DNA of 64,000 nt from Rhizobium binae (lineage in GTDB: Bacteria; Pseudomonadota; Alphaproteobacteria; Rhizobiales; Rhizobiaceae). This document shows positions 1 to 7,380 of this stretch, piece after piece. Position 1 is the first letter of the stretch. Each line of letters opens with the position of its first letter. Below the pieces are notes generated by a model that made no database searches, was not told the DNA's origin, and was given only the letters and a program-made list of their open reading frames with translations. The DNA lies in contig NZ_CP071604.1 in NCBI RefSeq assembly GCF_017357225.1, positions 3,875,501-3,939,500 on the forward strand, in the 5' to 3' direction. Position numbers and translations under genes: made by a program.

Positions 1-285
1 CGGCGCCTTGCGGCGGCCGCGTGTCGCTGTCTTGGCCATCTGTCCGATTCCCGTGAGGCCGGGATTATCGCCGCCCAATCCTTTCCGAAAGGTTGGCACG
101 GCGATCGATGATGCTTGCGTGGCCGATCTTTCCAAGGATGGAATCGACACGCCGGGCGTCGTGCGGCAGGGTCTGCGCGGAAGCCGCAATCGCCACGAAG
201 GAAAAAGCCAAACGAATTCTGAAGCCATAAATTAGCCAGCGAAGGAATAGCGGCGCGAAGCGTGCCGATCGGATTGAAACACCGA
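1..285. other. Window-edge stretch, no confident gene
   Basis: I cannot assign a gene here with confidence. On the minus strand two overlapping frames compete. One (from an ATG at 228) stays open to the window edge and ends in a basic, protein-like stretch that could begin at a second ATG at 39 (MAKTATRGRRKAP). The other carries a signal-peptide-like run (LAFSFVAIAASAQ) but stops at about 65. Neither has a good ribosome binding site. It may be the 5' part of a gene cut by the window edge, or a frameshifted remnant. Confidence 0.25.
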
Positions 286-318
286 CAGAAAGAAAAACGC
301 CCGGCACGATGCCGGGCG
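286..318 (-). terminator. Rho-independent terminator of the small gene at 345-524
   Basis: An 8-bp perfect GC stem (298-305 with 311-318, loop of 5) is followed, reading leftward, by a run of five T and further T-rich sequence. It lies 27 bp past the stop of the leftward gene at 345-524, so it most likely ends that transcript. Confidence 0.75.
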
Positions 319-344
319 CCGTCTCGGCATGATGGGTCTACCGC

Positions 345-524
345 TCATTCGGCGCGTACGGCCGAAGGATCGCTTTTCCCGACCAATGCTGAGCCTTGAA
401 TGGACGAAGCAGTTGACGTTTGACGTTTGCCGATATCGATGCGCTCATCCACCGCCTCGCGTATAGCCTGCCATTCGTTTTCATGCCGGATGGCGATGTC
501 GCGGGGCACAAAGTTGATCTTCAT
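345..524 (-). CDS. Small hypothetical protein, 59 aa
   Basis: A 59-residue leftward gene beginning MKINFVPRDIAIRHENEW and ending SDPSAVRAE. The start at 524 has a good ribosome binding site (GAGGAAC, about 3-7 bases upstream of the ATG), and the gene is followed by a clear terminator hairpin, so it looks like a complete monocistronic unit. The middle is charged and probably helical (QAIREAVDERIDIGK) and the tail is Ser/Thr-rich and probably disordered. I see no signal peptide, membrane segment or known motif. Function unknown; I do not recognise the family. Confidence 0.6.
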   Translation of the reverse strand: MKINFVPRDIAIRHENEWQAIREAVDERIDIGKRQTSTASSIQGSALVGKSDPSAVRAE

Positions 525-586
525 GTGTTCCTCATCGTGTTTTAGACATCTGCTGGCGGGCGTTAAAGGGGCCGCCGGAATAGCCG

Positions 587-814
587 TTATTTCTTTGTGT
601 CCGCGTGACCCTTCAGATCAGGGCCACCTCTGGAAAGATCAGCGCCTGAAACATGCGCCGGCACGTGGATGTCATGAATGACGCCGGGGGTCAGCGTCAG
701 GTCGACATGATGCGGCGGCAGCACCTGCGCCTTCTGCATGCGGTTCGGCTTCGCCCGCTTCATGCGGTCGGACGCCTCCGTGCGTCTGTCGGGAACATGG
801 GTCGAAGTGTGCAT
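587..814 (-). CDS. Small hypothetical protein, about 75 aa
   Basis: A short leftward gene with an AAGGAGG ribosome binding site at 827-821. Two adjacent ATG codons (817 and 814) follow; the second has the better spacing of 6 bases and is used here. The product is basic and polar at the N-terminus (HTSTHVPDRRTEASDRMKR), then has a histidine- and hydrophobic-rich middle (LPPHHVDLTLTPGVIHDIHV) and a charged tail. No signal peptide or membrane segment is evident. The strong Shine-Dalgarno sequence is the main evidence that it is translated. Function unknown. Confidence 0.5.
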   Translation of the reverse strand: MHTSTHVPDRRTEASDRMKRAKPNRMQKAQVLPPHHVDLTLTPGVIHDIHVPAHVSGADLSRGGPDLKGHADTKK

Positions 815-817
815 CAT

Positions 818-1163
818 CGGCCTCCTTTTCAGCTCAACCAAGGTCTAACGAACGAGCGCCGGGATGGTTCCCAAAAAATCGGCCGATCTCCTTGCGACGA
901 CGGCCTTGACTGTGCCGGGAAGTTGATTACCTAGAGCCTGTCCGCGGCCTTCCAGACATCGGCTGCGGGCGACATTTGGTGCCGGGCCCCTCTGGCGAGA
1001 GTTTTTACGGCGCTCTCGTGATGTCGGTACCGCCTGCAGCTTAGCCGGCGGATTTTTCATCGATGAAAATGCTCACCATGCCTTGCCAGCATGCCCGTTG
1101 TGGCATGCCGCGTTTTTCGCTCTCCAGCCTCTCGAAAAAGATTTGCGGCCGTGAGGTGCGGCC
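818..1163. other. Intergenic region upstream of the DUF475 gene
   Basis: About 345 bp with no convincing gene on either strand. It should hold the promoter of the DUF475 gene and that of the small leftward gene at 587-814. The only clear structure is a 16-bp perfect palindrome at 1054-1069, described separately. Confidence 0.5.
1054..1069. promoter_or_regulatory. Perfect 16-bp palindrome TTTTCATCGATGAAAA, candidate operator
   Basis: A perfect inverted repeat, AT-rich at both ends around CATCGATG, 94 bp upstream of the DUF475 start codon. It stands out from the GC-rich background and lies where a repressor or activator could act on that gene. There is no T-run typical of a terminator. The cognate regulator is unknown. 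Confidence 0.35.
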
Positions 1164-2252
1164 ATGAATCAAACTGCAACTCCTAAATCCTCGCTCGGCT
1201 ATTTCCGCTGGGCTTTCATCGTCACCGCGCTCGGCCTTATTCTCGGCGCCGTGCTCGGCTGGCAGACGACCGGCACCATCGGTGGCATGGCGACGGTCTT
1301 CTTCATCTGCACCGTGCTTGCGGTGCTCGAGATCTCGCTCTCCTTCGACAATGCCATCGTCAATGCCAACAAGCTGAAGGAGATGACGCCGCTCTGGCAG
1401 AAACGCTTCCTCACCTGGGGCATCATCATTGCCGTCTTCGGCATGCGCATCGTCTTTCCGCTGGCGATCGTCGCGATCGCGGCGCGGATCGGCCCCTGGG
1501 ACGCGCTGATGCTGGCTGCCCGCGAACCCGAAGAATATGCCCGCATCATGAACGATGCGCATCTGCCGATCGCCGCCTTCGGCGGCACCTTCCTGATGAT
1601 GGTCGGCCTCAGCTATTTCTTCGACCACGAGAAGACAATCCATTGGCTTCGCGGCCTGGAAAAGGTGATGGCGCGCTCGGCGACCATCAGGGGCATCGAG
1701 ATCGCCTTCGTGCTGGCGCTGATGCTTGTTTTCTCCTGGCTGATCGGCGGCGAGGAAGCCAGCATCTTCGTCCATTGCGCCATCTACGGCCTGCTCACCT
1801 TCCTGGCGGTCGAGGTCGTCGGCGAGCTGCTCGACGCTTCGCAGCAGGCGATGAGCGCGGCCGCCAAAGGCGGCCTCGGCGCCTTCATCTATCTGGAGGT
1901 GCTGGATGCCAGCTTCTCCTTCGACGGCGTCATCGGCGCCTTCGCCTTGACGCAGAATCTCTTCGTCATCGCGATCGGCCTCGGCATCGGCGCCATGTAC
2001 GTGCGCTCGATGACGATCATGCTGGTGGAGAAGGGAACACTTGCCGAATACCGCTATCTCGAGCATGGCGCCTTCTACGCCATCCTGATCCTCGCGGTGA
2101 TCATGTATGCGCAGACCCTGGTGCACATCCCCGAGGTGATCACCGGCCTCGGCGGCGCGGCCCTGATCGGCCTGTCGCTCTGGTCTTCCATCCGCCACAA
2201 CAGGCGCGAGCGGGAAGACCACGCCCCCCGGCAGGAGGAACTTCACGCCTGA
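1164..2252 (+). CDS. DUF475 / TerC-like integral membrane protein
   Basis: A 362-residue inner-membrane protein of the DUF475 family, related to TerC. Two acidic membrane motifs typical of this superfamily are visible: SLSFDNAIVNA in the first half and DASFSFDGVIGAFA in the second, the internal duplication expected for the fold. Around eight hydrophobic segments are interrupted by a charged central loop (YFFDHEKTIHWLRGLEKV). TerC-like proteins are linked to metal (often manganese) export or membrane metal homeostasis and to tellurite resistance; the substrate here is not known. The start at 1164 follows GAGGTG. The gene stands alone and ends just before a bidirectional terminator. The C-terminal tail is short, polar and probably cytoplasmic. 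Confidence 0.85.
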   Translation: MNQTATPKSSLGYFRWAFIVTALGLILGAVLGWQTTGTIGGMATVFFICTVLAVLEISLSFDNAIVNANKLKEMTPLWQKRFLTWGIIIAVFGMRIVFPLAIVAIAARIGPWDALMLAAREPEEYARIMNDAHLPIAAFGGTFLMMVGLSYFFDHEKTIHWLRGLEKVMARSATIRGIEIAFVLALMLVFSWLIGGEEASIFVHCAIYGLLTFLAVEVVGELLDASQQAMSAAAKGGLGAFIYLEVLDASFSFDGVIGAFALTQNLFVIAIGLGIGAMYVRSMTIMLVEKGTLAEYRYLEHGAFYAILILAVIMYAQTLVHIPEVITGLGGAALIGLSLWSSIRHNRREREDHAPRQEELHA

Positions 2253-2260
2253 CGACATCA

Positions 2261-2300
2261 AAAATAAAGCCCGCGACCATCCGGTTGCGGGCTGTTTCAT
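2261..2300. terminator. Bidirectional terminator between convergent genes
   Basis: A 7-bp GC stem (2268-2274 AGCCCGC with 2287-2293 GCGGGCT) has T-rich sequence on both exits: GTTTCATT to the right, and TTTATTTTTG when read leftward. It can serve both the DUF475 gene from the left and the small gene at 2321-2491 from the right. Confidence 0.75.
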
Positions 2301-2320
2301 TCATCTATGCCTTGAAGATA

Positions 2321-2491
2321 TCAGCGGCTGACCTGATCGAAGGAAGCCGGATCGATGCCGAGCTCCCTGAGGTCGCGGGCGCGTGGCCGGCGGCCGGCTT
2401 CGACAGCAGCGCTGACCGCATTTGCGGCGCCGATCACGGCAAATGCACGACCAAGGAAACCGGTGCGGATTGAACTGCGGATAGCGGACAT
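2321..2491 (-). CDS. Small basic protein, 56 aa
   Basis: A complete 56-residue leftward gene, MSAIRSSIRTGFLGRAFAVI at the start and LGIDPASFDQVSR at the end. The product has a hydrophobic alanine-rich middle (AFAVIGAANAVSAAVEAG), an arginine-rich RRPRARDLRELG stretch and an acidic end. The RRPRARDLRELGI motif resembles the basic helix of small DUF1127/YjiS-like rhizobial proteins, but I do not claim membership. The ribosome binding site is weak (GAGAG). The bidirectional terminator follows directly downstream, which supports a real transcript. Function unknown; RNA or membrane association is conceivable. Confidence 0.6.
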   Translation of the reverse strand: MSAIRSSIRTGFLGRAFAVIGAANAVSAAVEAGRRPRARDLRELGIDPASFDQVSR

Positions 2492-2577
2492 TGTTTTTTA
2501 CTCTCGTTCTACGATTGGCCACCTGTAAGTGGGGTCGCCTATTCCCCGGGACAATGCACGGAAAATCACCTCAGCCA

Positions 2578-2619
2578 TGCAAAAAGAAGAGGCCGGCGCA
2601 TGTCTCCATGGCCGGCCTC
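2578..2619 (-). terminator. tctA: Terminator of the tctCBA operon
   Basis: A 9-bp perfect stem (2589-2597 with 2611-2619, loop of 13) followed leftward by TTCTTTTTG. It lies 24 bp beyond the tctA stop, as expected for the operon terminator. Confidence 0.8.
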
Positions 2620-2642
2620 GAGGGAGGGGTAAGATCGTCTTT

Positions 2643-4160
2643 TTAGTCTTCGTTTGCTGCCAGCTGCGCGAGCACCTGTCCCCGGCCACGCAGCCGCAGG
2701 ATCAACGGGATGAGGAAGGCGGCGGCGGCGACGACGAGCAGGCCGGCAGCGATCGGCGACATGACCAGCGTCGTGATGTCGCCCTGGCTGATCGCCAGCG
2801 CCCGGCGCAGCTGCTGTTCGGCAAGCGGCCCGAGGATCAGGCCGACGACCGTCGGCGCAATCGGATAGCCGAAGAGCCGCATCACGTAACCGAGCAGGCC
2901 GAAAGCCAGCAGCATGCCGAGTTCGAACACCGACGGGTTGGCGCCAATCGTCCCGAGCGTTGCAAACAGCAGAATGCCCGCATAAAGCCACGGCTTCGGG
3001 ATGGTCAGCAGCCGCACCCAGAGGCCAATCATCGGCAGGTTCAGGACCAACAGCATCGCATTGGCGATGAGCAGGCTGGCGATCAGACCCCAGACGAGCT
3101 GCGGATTTGTGGCAAACAGCAGCGGCCCGGGCTGCAGCCCGTATTGCTGGAAGCCGGCAAGCATGATCGCCGCCGTTGCCGTCGTCGGCAGGCCGAGGGT
3201 CAGCAGCGGCACCAGCGTCCCGGCCGCAGACGCGTTGTTCGCCGCCTCCGGGCCGGCCACGCCTTCGATCGCGCCATGGCCGAACTCCTCGGGGTTCTTG
3301 GCCAGCCGCTTTTCTGTCGCATAGGACAGGAACGTGCCGATCTCGGCGCCGCCGGCCGGCATGGCGCCGATCGGAAAGCCGATCAGCGTGCCGCGCAGCC
3401 AGGCTTTCCACGAGCGCGCCCAGTCCTGCGCATTCATCCACAGCGAGCCCTTGACGGCTTCGACCTTATCCTCGATCCGGTTGCCCTGTGCGGCGATATA
3501 AAGCGTCTCGCCGATCGCGAACATCGCCACTGCGAGCGTCGTCACCTCGATGCCGTCGAGCAGGTCGGGTATGCCGAAGGAAAGCCGCGCCTGCCCCGTC
3601 TGCTGGTCGATGCCGACCATGGCAAGGGCAAAGCCGATGAACAGCGAGGTCAGCCCCCGCAGCGCAGAATCGCCGAAGGCCGAGGAGACGGTGACGAAGG
3701 CGAGCACCATCAGTGCGAAATATTCACGCGGTCCGAAGACCAACGCCAGTTTGACGATATAGGGGGCGATGAAGGCGAGCCCGAGTGTGGCGATCAGGCC
3801 GGCGACGAAGGAACCGATCGCCGCCGTCGCCAGCGCCGGTCCGCCGCGCCCGGCTCGCGCCATCTTGTTGCCCTCGAGCGCTGTGACGATCGAGGCACTT
3901 TCGCCCGGCGTGTTCAACAGGATCGAGGTCGTCGAACCCCCATACATGCCGCCGTAATAAATGCCGGCGAACATGATCAGCGAACCGCCGGGGTCGAGCT
4001 TGTAGGTGGCGGGCAACAGCAACGCCACGGTGAGTGCGGGTCCGATGCCGGGCAGCACGCCGACGGCAGTGCCGAGCGTCACGCCGACCAGCGCATAAAC
4101 CAGGTTCATCGGCTGCATCGCAACCAGGATTCCCTGCCATAGGAATTCGAATGTACTCAT
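2643..4160 (-). CDS. tctA: Tripartite tricarboxylate transporter large membrane subunit TctA
   Basis: The 505-residue large permease subunit of a TTT-family secondary transporter, which imports tricarboxylates or other organic acids in the inner membrane using a periplasmic binding protein. The full-length product has the family's N-terminal glycine-rich motif ([20 protein letters not shown]), the adjacent [18 protein letters not shown] stretch, and about 10-12 hydrophobic segments. The repeated motif ([19 protein letters not shown]) is present in the second half. It is the last gene of tctC-tctB-tctA, 86 bp after tctB, and is followed by a hairpin terminator. Substrate cannot be read from the sequence; citrate-like acids are the family norm. 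Confidence 0.93.
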   Translation of the reverse strand: MSTFEFLWQGILVAMQPMNLVYALVGVTLGTAVGVLPGIGPALTVALLLPATYKLDPGGSLIMFAGIYYGGMYGGSTTSILLNTPGESASIVTALEGNKMARAGRGGPALATAAIGSFVAGLIATLGLAFIAPYIVKLALVFGPREYFALMVLAFVTVSSAFGDSALRGLTSLFIGFALAMVGIDQQTGQARLSFGIPDLLDGIEVTTLAVAMFAIGETLYIAAQGNRIEDKVEAVKGSLWMNAQDWARSWKAWLRGTLIGFPIGAMPAGGAEIGTFLSYATEKRLAKNPEEFGHGAIEGVAGPEAANNASAAGTLVPLLTLGLPTTATAAIMLAGFQQYGLQPGPLLFATNPQLVWGLIASLLIANAMLLVLNLPMIGLWVRLLTIPKPWLYAGILLFATLGTIGANPSVFELGMLLAFGLLGYVMRLFGYPIAPTVVGLILGPLAEQQLRRALAISQGDITTLVMSPIAAGLLVVAAAAFLIPLILRLRGRGQVLAQLAANED

Positions 4161-4246
4161 CTTGCTATCCCAAGCGCGTTCCCGGCCGTGCGTTACCCGA
4201 TCCGGCGCTGCGCAAAATCAAAAGTGCCGACAGCGCGTCCGCGCTG

Positions 4247-4738
4247 TCAGAAGAACAGGCGTTCGAGCGGGCCGGCCGGCAGCGTCAGCTGCAGCAGCTG
4301 CGAGAAGATCACCCAGACGGTGAAGCTGAAGACGATGCCGAACGGCAGCGAGATCCACAGCTTGCGTTTACCGAAGCCGCGCGCCGTCAGCGCAAACAGC
4401 AGCCCGGTGGCGATCGAGAAGCCGGCGGGGCGCAGAAGCAGCATCTGCCCGACAAGACCGGCGACGATCCAGATGACGGGCGCCACTTCCTGCCGGTCGC
4501 GTTCCGGAAATTCGCCGCGCCAGGCTTCGGCGAGTGTCCAGATCCCAAGACAGAAGAGGCCGAAGGCCACCACTTCGGGCACCGTTGCCGGGCCGATACG
4601 ATCATACTGCGCGATGGTTTTCAGATGCGATGCATCCCAGGCCATCACGCCGGCGACGACAAAGAGGAAAAGGGCAATGGTGAACGCCGCCCAATCAGGG
4701 CGGCGCGTGGTTGCCGAGGAGGTGTTATCCTCGCTCAT
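4247..4738 (-). CDS. tctB: Tripartite tricarboxylate transporter small membrane subunit TctB
   Basis: A 163-residue small membrane subunit of the TTT transporter, with four hydrophobic segments (AAFTIALFLFVVAGVMAWDA, VVAFGLFCLGIWTL, VIWIVAGLVGQMLLL, ISLPFGIVFSFTVWVIF) as usual for TctB. The start ATG at 4738 overlaps the tctC stop in an ATGA arrangement, so the two are translationally coupled. TctB is poorly conserved in sequence; the call rests on size, topology and position between tctC and tctA. Confidence 0.9.
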   Translation of the reverse strand: MSEDNTSSATTRRPDWAAFTIALFLFVVAGVMAWDASHLKTIAQYDRIGPATVPEVVAFGLFCLGIWTLAEAWRGEFPERDRQEVAPVIWIVAGLVGQMLLLRPAGFSIATGLLFALTARGFGKRKLWISLPFGIVFSFTVWVIFSQLLQLTLPAGPLERLFF

Positions 4739-5679
4739 TGAACAAGTCCGATCTCTTTGAGAATGGCTTCCGTGGCGGAAACGTCCTTTTCGAGCTGCGC
4801 CTTGAAGGCGTCGCCGGACAGATAGGTGTCGGCCCAGCCCTTGGTCTTCAGGATTTCCTGCCAGGTGGCGGAGCCGTGCAGCTTCTCGAAATCGGCGGTG
4901 ATGGCCGCGACTTGCTCGGCCGAAAGGCCGGGGGCAGCGGCGACCATGCGCCAGTTCTGGATGCTGACATCAGTACCGGCTTCCTTCAGCGTCGGGGCAT
5001 CAACGCCGTCGATGCGCTTGTCGCCGGATACGGCGAGAAGGCGGAGCGTGCCCGATTTCACTTGCGATTCGAACTCGCCATAGCCCGAGACGCCGGCCGT
5101 GACCTGACCGCCGAGGATTGCGGCGAGCGCCTCGCCACCGCCCGAAAAGGCGACATAGTTGATCTTGGTCGGATCGACGCCTGCAGCCTTGGCGATTAGG
5201 CCGACGGTGATGTGATCGGTACCGCCGGCCGAGCCGCCGCCCCAGGAAACGGCGCCCGGATCCTTCTTCAGCGCCGCGACCAGATCGGCCATCGTTTTGA
5301 TATCGGACGAGGCGGGAACGACGACGGCCTCATATTCGCCAGTCAGGCGAGCGATCGGCGTGACGTCCTTGAGTGTTACCGGTGACTTGTTGGTGAGGAT
5401 GGCGCCGACCATGACATAGCCGCCGACGATCAGCGAGTTCGGGTTGCCGGCAGCCTGGCTGCTGAACTGCGCCAGCCCGATGGTGCCGCCGGCGCCGGGG
5501 ACGTTCTGGACTTGGACGTTGCCGGAAATCTTCTCCTGCTGCAGCGCGGTCTGCAGCGAACGGGCGGTCTGGTCCCAGCCGCCGCCGGGCGCGGCCGGCG
5601 CGATGATGGTATAGTCGGCTGCATAGGCCGGCAGCGCGATCGCCGCTGCGAGAATTGTTGCAATGAACGTATGCTTCAC
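4735..5679 (-). CDS. tctC: Tripartite tricarboxylate transporter periplasmic binding protein TctC
   Basis: A 314-residue periplasmic solute receptor of the TctC/Bug family. A GTG start at 5679 is chosen because it has a GGAGGA site upstream and begins the signal peptide ([19 protein letters not shown], cleaved before ADYT). The typical Bug features follow: [13 protein letters not shown] near the N-terminus, [13 protein letters not shown], and [14 protein letters not shown] in the middle. It is the first gene of the operon. The roughly 285 bp upstream, up to the 3' end of the next gene at 5965, must hold the operon promoter, which is probably the target of the TctD regulator encoded at 9345-10022. 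Confidence 0.92.
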   Translation of the reverse strand: MKHTFIATILAAAIALPAYAADYTIIAPAAPGGGWDQTARSLQTALQQEKISGNVQVQNVPGAGGTIGLAQFSSQAAGNPNSLIVGGYVMVGAILTNKSPVTLKDVTPIARLTGEYEAVVVPASSDIKTMADLVAALKKDPGAVSWGGGSAGGTDHITVGLIAKAAGVDPTKINYVAFSGGGEALAAILGGQVTAGVSGYGEFESQVKSGTLRLLAVSGDKRIDGVDAPTLKEAGTDVSIQNWRMVAAAPGLSAEQVAAITADFEKLHGSATWQEILKTKGWADTYLSGDAFKAQLEKDVSATEAILKEIGLVQ

Positions 5680-5964
5680 GATGTGTCCTCCGTCGGCGGC
5701 TGAGCGCACCGCCTGTTATTCTCCAGGGAATCGGGAGGGTAGCCGACCGGCGGACACAGTTGTCCTGAATGACGAGCGGAATGCCTCCCAAGACTTCAGT
5801 TCTCCGCCTCCACGGAGAAGAAGTAGCCAAAGCCACCACAACAAGCTGTCATCTAGCTGACATCGGCCAGATATCCAGGAGGAACGGACACTTTTTTGCC
5901 GTAATTCGCAGCTCCCGAACTAGATCAAGTTAGCAGGAGCGAGCCGGACGAGGGCTGATCCTCC

Positions 5965-7029
5965 TCACTGCGCTCGCAGGACCTCGTTCCAGTGCGCGAT
6001 CAGCCGCGCCCGCTTCACCTGGTCGAGATAGACCATCAGCCCGGGGCTGACAGGCACTGGCCGAAGCTGGGCGCCGAGCAGCTCCTGCAGGGTATTGGCG
6101 GTGTTTTCCCCGGCCACCTCGGGGCTGACGGCCGGAATCTGCAGCTCGCGCGCCATGATCGTCTGGCCTTCCTTCGACATGAAAAAGGCAAGATAACGGC
6201 GCCCAAGCTCGGGCTCGGCAGCCGCCTGCGGCACCAGCCCGATCCGCGACATCACCACCGTATAGTCCTTCGGCAGTACGATCCCGACATCGGGATGCCG
6301 CGAAGCCCAGTCGGCGGCGTAGGAGCCGAGGATATTGTAGCCGAGCACGAAGCGCCCGTCGGCGACGCGTTCGAGGATTGCCGAGCTCGTCGAGTAAAGC
6401 TTGACGCCGGCCGCGCCCATCGCCCCGATCACCGACCAGATGTCGCCGAACTGCTCCTGATCCCGCGCCATGAACAGAAAGCCGACACCGGACCGCTCGA
6501 TATCGTAGGTGCTGATCCGGCCATAGACCGCATTGCCCTTGCGCTTCAGATAGTCGACGAACTCCGCCCGTGAACTTGGCACCGGCTCATGTGCGAAGCT
6601 CGGCTTGTGATAGACGAAGACCGCCGGTTCGAAGGTCAGCGCATAGGCGGTGTTGCGCCAGTTCGCCCATTTCGGCCACGCAGCGCTCATCGGCAGATTG
6701 CTGACCTGTGCATAGCCGTCATTCGAGAGCTTCACCTGCAGGTCCATCGCCGAGGAGAAGGCAAAATCCGCAGTCTTGCCGCCGGCATCCGTTTCCTCGA
6801 CGATCCGGTCGTAGATTTCACCGGTCAGCATGTCCTCATATCTGACCGCAACATCGGGATTGGCCTGCTGAAAACCACGGATCATCGGCTGCGCCAACGG
6901 CTCGTCGAGCGAAGAATAAACAGTCAGCACCGGCGCCTCGGCCTTGCCCGATTTCGCCGGATAAAAGGTCTGATCAGCCAGCGCAAAACCAGGCCAGAAC
7001 GCCAACAGCAAAATGGAAATTCTCCTCAT
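5965..7029 (-). CDS. Periplasmic substrate-binding protein, iron/ABC type, linked to TctDE
   Basis: A periplasmic binding protein of about 354 residues, of the type-2 fold used for iron(III), thiamine or other ABC ligands. The start at 7029 (MRRISILLLAFWPGFALA) gives a good signal peptide; an upstream ATG at 7050 would add seven residues and break it. Motifs such as VLTVYSSLDEPLAQPMIRGFQQ near the mature N-terminus, TADFAFSSAMDLQVKL and GVGFLFMARDQ fit the family. There is no ABC permease or ATPase gene nearby. Similar orphan binding proteins sit beside TctDE-type kinases and may help signal detection rather than transport; that role is inference. The ribosome binding site is weak. Confidence 0.8.
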   Translation of the reverse strand: MRRISILLLAFWPGFALADQTFYPAKSGKAEAPVLTVYSSLDEPLAQPMIRGFQQANPDVAVRYEDMLTGEIYDRIVEETDAGGKTADFAFSSAMDLQVKLSNDGYAQVSNLPMSAAWPKWANWRNTAYALTFEPAVFVYHKPSFAHEPVPSSRAEFVDYLKRKGNAVYGRISTYDIERSGVGFLFMARDQEQFGDIWSVIGAMGAAGVKLYSTSSAILERVADGRFVLGYNILGSYAADWASRHPDVGIVLPKDYTVVMSRIGLVPQAAAEPELGRRYLAFFMSKEGQTIMARELQIPAVSPEVAGENTANTLQELLGAQLRPVPVSPGLMVYLDQVKRARLIAHWNEVLRAQ

Positions 7030-7380
7030 GCCGCAACAATGCCCGAGCATGCGGAAGGGGGCAAGGGCGCGCCGGAGCGAGCCCCTCTATCAGGCCAGCG
7101 CAAGTCGATCGCTGATCGTTTTCGGCGTTGACCGGGCAAGCTTAGAGCGAGCCGTCTATTTCGCCTCTCTCAACAAGAACCCCTTTTTCACCACAATGGA
7201 TTAGCAATCAAAGCTGTCCTTCACCCCTTTAGAGTATTGATGAAGACCCGTGACGATATATGGTCGCGCTACCGCGTCAAAACGTCGGGGCCGCTCGAAT
7301 TTTGTTTTTGGGCGACGACGGTTCGCGACAAAAACTCTGAAAATAGCTAGGTTATTCCGGGAAGATCCATGGGAGGGGTC
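7030..7380. other. Intergenic region between divergent genes
   Basis: About 350 bp separating the leftward binding protein from the rightward cyclase. It should contain both promoters. It becomes AT-richer near 7150-7350. I see no gene, tRNA or strong hairpin in it. Confidence 0.5.

Noticed and set aside
845..1060. A 71-codon minus-strand frame upstream of the DUF475 gene
   Set aside because: No ribosome binding site and no protein-like features.
1041..2300. A 419-codon minus-strand frame opposite the DUF475 gene
   Set aside because: Composition is typical of antisense GC-rich DNA; the plus-strand protein has clear membrane motifs.
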